A DNA stretch of 64,000 bases from Cristatella mucedo (lineage: Eukaryota > Bryozoa > Phylactolaemata > Cristatellidae), in contig WPIO01000117.1 of NCBI GenBank assembly GCA_009760855.2, positions 392,501 to 456,500 on the forward strand, given 5' to 3'. Position 1 is the stretch's first letter. The number at the start of each line of letters is the position of its first letter. The notes under the pieces were generated by a model that made no database searches, was not told where the DNA came from, and worked only from the letters and a program-made list of their open reading frames with translations. Position numbers and translations under genes: made by a program. This document shows positions 58,625 to 64,000 of this stretch, piece by piece.

Positions 58625-59575
58625 ATGTAATGTTTCCTCCGTCTGTAACTCCACAAAGCCATAAAGACTATGTGGATGTTACACAGGAAGGTTTTGTATA
58701 GCGCACTCACAGCCTAAGCGGCTTTCGGTACGCATTTGGTAGCCAACAGACTTCGTCTCACGAAACAAAGAGAAAGTGGGAAGCATAGCAGAGTTAGGAG
58801 AGCAGTTGAGGTAGTGAGTAGCATAGAAGTAGCAGTTCAGGACCGCTGAAAAGGATGTGCCACAGTCGGCAGCAGGAGAGTAGTTGTCTTTGCTTAAGAA
58901 TTGTGAAAGTGAGTTCCGCAGTCTAGGACATGCAGAGCTAAAGCTTCTGTCACCAGCGGTGTTTAAGCAGAAGGATGGAACAGCTAATTTATTGTCCATA
59001 CCGGACCTGAGGGCACGAGGAGGCTGAAACTGGTGCAGCAGTTCAGCTAGGTACAAAGGAGCTAAGCCGTGGCGGGCCTTGGGGGTCAGCGTAAGAACTT
59101 TGCTCTGTATCCGTTGCTCAACCGGCATCCATCCTAGCTCTTTTAGCAAAGGAGACACCTGCCCAAAACTCTGGGACTTGAAGACTAGCCTTGCAGCCAT
59201 ATTCATAGTCAGCTGCAGTGGCCTAGTTGCTTTCTTTGGTAGCCCAGCCAAAAGGGAATTACAAAAATCAAGCCGAGATATAACTAAGGAGCTAGTTACA
59301 TTTTTTGCAAGCAACTGTCGAAGACAGCTCCTAATCTTGGATAGGGATCGGACGTGATGGCTAGCTGTAGAAGCAGTCTTCTGACTGAAGCTTTTAAAAC
59401 TGAGGCAGCTTTCGAAAACGGCACGTAAATTTCGAGCGCACTGTGATGGTCACACAACAGCATCACCTACTGGAAGAGCAAAGCCTTTTAATCCAGCCAT
59501 GGGATTGGGATGTCCCATGAGCAACATTTCGGTTTTATCGTCATTTAGTTTCAAGAAGTTTTCCGACATCCATGA
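58625..59575 (-). repeat. LINE-B copy, C-terminal domain and 3' end
   Basis: 211-codon minus-strand frame with SRLDFCNSLLAGLPKKATRP, NMAARLVFKSQSFGQ, LGWMPVEQRIQSKVLTL and GDRSFSSACPRLRNSLSQFL. This is the longest clean LINE-B C-terminus in the window. It ends at the 5' side before the YADD region. Confidence 0.92.
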
Positions 59576-60081
59576 TGTGCCTGAACTCAGATACTTATAT
59601 ACCAGACCTTAAGAGACAGATAGATGGACAAAGAAGAATGTAGTGCTTTTCAGTTGTGTTAAGATTTTAAGTCGATGGTGTACGTGTGTAGGGGAGTCTC
59701 CTGTCAATCGGGATGCTTTTGTTGGTCGATTGGACGTGGCTCCAGAGGCAGCCGTGATATATCTGTGATAGCCGTCTATACAGCTGCTGCTTATGTCAGA
59801 TCATGGCCGGTGTCGATCGTCGGCTGGCTGCCTGTCTGTCGAGCTGGTACTGCTGTTCGGGCCAATTGATTGCCACTTTCCTTCGAGGTGACTCCAGTGA
59901 ACGAAGCAGTGGGTGCAGCCGAGCTGGCAGCTGTTGTGACACTTGCTCAGTCATCATTTTTCAGACAGATCGAGGCTTTGGGGGGTGCAGCCTAGGGAGC
60001 AGCTGCAGCTGCTGTCAGAGGATTTAGGACGCCCATTCGGCGTCCTATACCAGAGGCCTTGATGGGTGAGAGGAAAAGCTG
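59576..60081. other. unique stretch
   Basis: No gene or repeat recognised. Confidence 0.4.
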
Positions 60082-60350
60082 ACGTCTATGAGACTGAGAC
60101 TGAGGATATATGTGAAAGGGCCGGAATGGCACTTTCTCTTGTTCCTGCAGCCTACGAGACGGCCCATGTTTCAGACGAACTAGGCACTAGCATGTCCGGG
60201 GGGGGGGCCCAGCCGCACGTCTATGAGACTGAGACTGGATATATGTGTGTGCCGGAATGGCACTTTCTCTCGTTCCTGCAGCCTACGAGATACGAGCCCA
60301 TGTTTCAGACGAACTAGGCACTAGCATGTCCGATGGCCCAGCCGCACGCT
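60082..60350 (+). repeat. tandem duplication of a 135-bp unit
   Basis: Two copies (60082-60216 and 60217 to about 60350) starting ACGTCTATGAGACTGAGACT, with GGAATGGCACTTTCTCT and GACGAACTAGGCACTAGCAT in each. Small indels and a poly-G run separate them. Confidence 0.92.
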
Positions 60351-61828
60351 GCACTGCCTTCAAAAGGCCTAGCTGGAGTTCGTGGACGGGTGGGTGGCTG
60401 GGCAGCTGGCTGGTCGAGGAGCACCAACTAGTCCGCCTAGCAGAAAAGAGCCTAAATTCGGATTTCTCCTGGTTCCCGTAACACGGCCTGCCGTCTGTTT
60501 TATTCAGCTCGGCGGAAAAACCCCTAAAAAAAACCCAGTGTGATGCGCGGGCAATGGCACTCGGGTAACTGCTGGTGGTACCTGCTTGCCCTCTTCTCAC
60601 ACCTCTTCCCAAGCCTAGACACTCCCTGACCTGCGCTGGTTATATACTTCAACGTCGACGATTGATGCCGGTCGTCGACGCTCTGGCTCCGCCCCCTTCG
60701 GCAAAGGGAGGATGGTGCTCACGGGCTGTTGAACCCGTGCCGTTGGCGCCGAAGGCAGGCATCCTAGCGACCCAGATGCTGCTGATCTCGGCTCTGAAGT
60801 TGAGCCGGCAGCTGTTGAAGCCGTTTCTTTTATAATAATCCTGCCCGACCTTTCAGACGTGCGTAAATATGTCCCGGGCAATGAACGGGCACCCTCACAC
60901 CTACCCTCTGCCCCCAACTAGCTTTTCGGTGACATTCAGAAGAAGTGCTCACCCGAAATAAATGGCACAATTGCGAATCGCCTCAGTTGCTATGCTCAGC
61001 ACGGCAGCATAAGTATAAGAGCAGCAGTGTTTGCTCAGCTTGTTATTGCAAAAATGTGCGTGTGGTCGTAGCCTCATTCCACTTGTGTTTATGCCTAGAA
61101 TCAACCTGAGCTGCTGACCTCTGTGGCCCTAGCAAAGGAAGCCGAGTAAATTTGCTGCTGTAACTTCTTTTAGATGAAAACTGTAAAAATCTGTACGCAT
61201 TCGCATGTTTATTCTGCGATAATACACTAAGGTGTTGCTGTTTTCAAACAGCTGCCACTCTGCAAGCTGGAAAGCAAGGTCGATTCGTGTTCCTCCCTAT
61301 ATTTCTTAAGCCCGGGTCCGTCCTACCACCTCTTGTCCGTAGGCTTGTTGAAGCTGAACGCAGCCAATGCGTGCAGCTGGCCCATAGGCTGACGTCGTAT
61401 GGGCATGACGTCATCTTTTGCCTTTCTAGCCTTTCCTGTGGGAAGAAGGAAGAGTCTGCTCCATATGGCTACCCACCAAATCTGCTGGTCCGGTGCACTC
61501 TGGTATTGGTGCATGCTGGGCATCTTTTTTTGGCTGAACCGTCAGAGGTCATTTTAAAGTACCAAAGCATGCAGAAAGGGCATCACAGCGCTAGAGGCTA
61601 AAACCTTGAAAGTGCAGGACCGAAGATGATGCGCAATTGTCGTTTTTTCCGAGTTGAACGTCGACCGTAAATCGGGGGGGGGGGTGCTTGAGGCGTAAAC
61701 CAGTGCATCCTTCCCCCTTACCCGCCCTCTCTTAAGCACTCGAGCTGGCATTTGGCCAGCAGAACTGTAGACTGTGTGTTGCTGACATGCAGCCGGTCGA
61801 GGTGTTGTTCTCATGTCTGCCTTTCTAG
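60351..61828. other. unique stretch, partly GC-rich
   Basis: An open frame at 61287-61601 and one around 60760-60860 have acceptor-like sites but no conserved motif. Left unannotated. Confidence 0.4.
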
Positions 61829-62024
61829 CGTCTTCCAGCTGGCTGCAGGCGGCTCTCGGCAGCAGCTGCACCTTGCCTGCCCCGACTTGGCCGCCGTCCG
61901 ACGAGCCCTGGCTCCTTGCTCAGCAGCTGCCACGGCCGCAGCTGCTCCTGCTGCTGTTGTGCCTCGAAGCAGGTATCCTCTGGTGATTGCCTTGTGGACG
62001 AGCAAGCCACGCTCGTCGCCAATC
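61829..62024 (+). CDS. candidate exon of the unknown plus-strand gene
   Basis: 196 nt, phase 2 in and phase 0 out. Acceptor tctgcctttctag|C, donor CCAATC|GTAAGT (strong). The open frame reads VFQLAAGGSRQQLHLACPDL, an alanine-rich stretch, and SRYPLVIALWTSKPRSS. The entry phase matches the exit of the exon at 57459-57654. The compositional bias (CTG/GCT repeats) makes a chance open frame quite possible. Confidence 0.25.
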
Positions 62025-62139
62025 GTAAGTATCTGCCGCCGAGTGCAGCATCTGCTGCTGCTGCTGCAAAGCGCTTTCAGCCGGCGGCTTCTGGGCCGGC
62101 CATCTTATGGGCCTGCCATCTTATCATATTATATAACCA

Positions 62140-62800
62140 AGTGGGATTTGGATATTAAAAAGCTTAACACTCAAAATCGGTCCTGCCAGCACATTTCCTG
62201 TGGTAAGTTTACGAAATCTCGGCGTCCCATGCCTATCACTAGACGACTGCATCATCTCCACAGTCAAGCCTGCCTGCCTACTTTCAGCTGCCTAACATTG
62301 CAAAAATACTGGCCTGCTTCGACAGGGATACAGCAGCTAAATTAGTCCATGCATACCTGCATGTGACATCCAGTCCTGACTTCTGTAGCTCACTGTCTGC
62401 TGGTCTATGGGTCTGTGCAATCGGGCGCTTACAGTTGGTGCAAAACTCTGCAGCTAGGCTTGTCTATCGTGAGCATCGCAGCAGCCTGATCACTGACCAC
62501 TTCTCACTGGCCTGTACTGGCTCACGATCAAACAGCATATCGACTTCAAGGATCGGTCACTCTTTTTTAGGTCTCTTCATTCTTTGACTCCAGGCTACCT
62601 ATCAGAACTACCCTGCTACCAGGCTAGGCAACAGACCACCTGCTTTTCTGAGTCAAATTGCTTAGCTATACCTCATACGAACCTCAAATCCTGTGGAGAC
62701 CATGTCGTTAGTTTGTATGCCCCAAAGTCTGAAGCTCACTCACGACGACATCCCTTGCCACTTGACTACATTTAAAAAGAAGCTAAAGTGCACCTGTTGC
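62140..62800 (+). repeat. LINE-A fragment, plus orientation
   Basis: KKLNTQNRS-type remnant of LKIGSAS, then SSPDFCSSLSAGLWVCAIGRLQLVQNSAARLVYR over changing frames, to the end of the C-terminal domain (CTCAAATCCTGTGGAGACCA). Confidence 0.85.
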
Positions 62801-62847
62801 TCATGCCGTTTGCTCGGTCCTTGCTATGTATCCTTTGTCTAAGGATC

Positions 62848-62935
62848 TGTGATAGCCCATGAGGTAAGATGCTTGCTCTTCACGATTGAGGTCGCAGGTT
62901 CGAGTCGATATAGACTTCCGGTCAGAGATCTTAGC
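62848..62935 (+). repeat. SINE-1 fragment
   Basis: GATAGCCCATGAGGTAAGAT (A-box region), GAGGTCGCAGGTTCGAGTC (B box). Confidence 0.7.
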
Positions 62936-62944
62936 GCCCCTCCC

Positions 62945-63125
62945 TGAGTTCCAGGCTTTGGAGCATAAGAGCTGAAGGTAAGGTCTCCAAAGGATTTGAA
63001 GTTCGTATGAGCATAGCTAAACAATGAGTAAAACAAAAAGCAGGTGGTACGATGCCTAGCTTGATTAGGGAGTAGCTTGATAGGTAGGCTAAAAGAAGTG
63101 AGCAAAGGGACCTAAAAGGTAGAGG
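62945..63125 (-). repeat. LINE-A fragment, minus orientation
   Basis: AGTTCCAGGCTTTGGAGCAT, TCTCCAAAGGATTTGAAGTT, to AAAGGGACCTAAAAGG. With 62140-62800 it forms an inverted pair around the SINE-1 scrap. Confidence 0.8.
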
Positions 63126-63580
63126 CTGCAGGCAGCCAGTTCCAGACGTTCGCGCTGCGGGGACTTCAGCCTCTTTTTGCCTCTCTTCTCTCTTGATGGG
63201 TGACCGCTGCTGCTTTGCTCTTGTCCTCCCTGGGCAGTGTGTGTGTGTGTGCGTGTGTGTGTCTGGGTGTGTGTGTTCACATGCCCAGAAATCGCACTGC
63301 CGCTAGTTTAAACGGTGTCAATAACCACTCGCACACAGGTGGCACTAAGCCGTATTTGTCTATCCGCCCTAGGGGGCCGGTGGCTGGCCCGAATCTCTGG
63401 CACGTGTGCGCGCACAGCGCTGCACCGCAAGCGCACACACAGCGCTGACACACTCGCGAGCGAGCAGAACACTAGAAGCTTTGATCGGCGTGAGTCAGCT
63501 AGGCGCCCAGCAGCCGCCGCCCACCAGCGACAAGCAGCAGGTGGCAGCGGTCGGTGATGTCCGCCCACGGGCATCATCCA

Positions 63581-63628
63581 GTCAGTGAAGGCTGCCTGGC
63601 TGCTGTCAGCCAGGCAGCCTTCACTGAC
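63581..63628. repeat. perfect 22-bp hairpin
   Basis: GTCAGTGAAGGCTGCCTGGC plus TG, loop CTGT, then the exact complement to 63628. Confidence 0.97.
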
Positions 63629-63642
63629 GTCCGCCCGTGCAG

Positions 63643-63870
63643 GCCTGGCCGATCCTACCCGCGGCCTCGACCTTTAGCTCGACGAAAGGCAGGGCGCGAA
63701 AGGCAGTTGAGGCTGTGTGGCTTCCCGAGCTGTGGCTGGCGGTGGCGGCGGCTGGCTCGTTTGAGCCGGTGCGCTTGCTTGCCGGCGAGCAGGATGCCGG
63801 CCGACTGCTGCAGGCCCGGGAGCGTCCGCGCCCACAGCGAGTCCATGCCGCCGCCTCCTCTCTGGCTTGT
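63643..63870 (+). CDS. candidate exon of the unknown plus-strand gene, weak
   Basis: An open frame from an acceptor-like cgcccgtgcag|GCC, phase 0, to a TAG at 63871. It reads ARKAVEAVWLPELWLAVAAA, SFEPVRLLAGEQDAGRLLQA and RERPRPQRV. The phase agrees with the exit of 61829-62024. The sequence is GC-rich, where long open frames arise easily, and I cannot name a family. Confidence 0.2.
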
Positions 63871-64000
63871 TAGAGATGAGCAGCGAAGGAGTCAGGCTTG
63901 GGGGCGCCGCTGATGACTTCCTCTCCAGCGCTCGGTCGACGTGCGCACACCGAAATTCTCACTTCGGCTTGAACACCGCTGACCTGGTTTGTGAAGAAGG

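Noticed and set aside
61287-61601. 104-codon open frame with an acceptor-like site before it
   Set aside because: Its phase and content could not be linked to the other candidate exons and no motif was seen.

Overview
The window is nuclear DNA from an animal, probably an invertebrate. It contains a spliced gene with GT-AG introns, many 5'-truncated non-LTR retrotransposons, tRNA-derived SINEs, a decayed Tc1-type transposon and long microsatellites. No operons, tRNA genes, rRNA genes or CRISPR arrays were seen. The species cannot be named from the sequence.

Left part (about 1-26.5 kb): the 5' part of a usherin (USH2A)-like gene on the minus strand. I could place nine coding exons: 26489-26011, 25141-24979, 19975-19782, 11461-11306, 9842-9722, 6561-6374, 6169-5942, 5810-5717 and 1144-993. 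Every reading-frame phase agrees across the eight internal introns. Together they encode about 591 residues: a signal peptide, a cysteine-rich usherin N-terminus, a LamG-like domain, a laminin N-terminal (domain VI) module, one laminin-type EGF repeat and the start of a second. The gene runs off the left end, so the window holds only a small N-terminal part of a protein that is several thousand residues long in vertebrates. The introns (131 bp to 8.3 kb) are filled with repeats.

Right part (about 26.5-64 kb): mostly repeat-derived. Two non-LTR families dominate. LINE-A is CR1/L2/Rex-like, with a palindromic 3' end and a (TTA)n tail. LINE-B is a second CR1/L2-like family with an APE-type endonuclease and reverse transcriptase. 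Every copy is truncated or mutated. Two SINE families occur: SINE-1 has a tRNA-like head and its own tail, and SINE-2 has a tRNA-like head fused to a LINE-A-like 3' end. Other repeats are a Tc1/mariner transposase remnant (about 46.7-47.6 kb), a short inverted-repeat element lying between two (TA)n arrays (3.67-3.96 kb), minisatellites, segmental duplications and perfect hairpins.

Beginning at 31.5 kb there may be a second gene on the plus strand, pointing away from usherin. I found five candidate exons (31509-31630, 31748-31911, 57459-57654, 61829-62024, 63643-63870) with compatible phases and plausible splice sites. I do not recognise the protein, so this is a hypothesis. The remaining single-copy stretches show nothing I can name.
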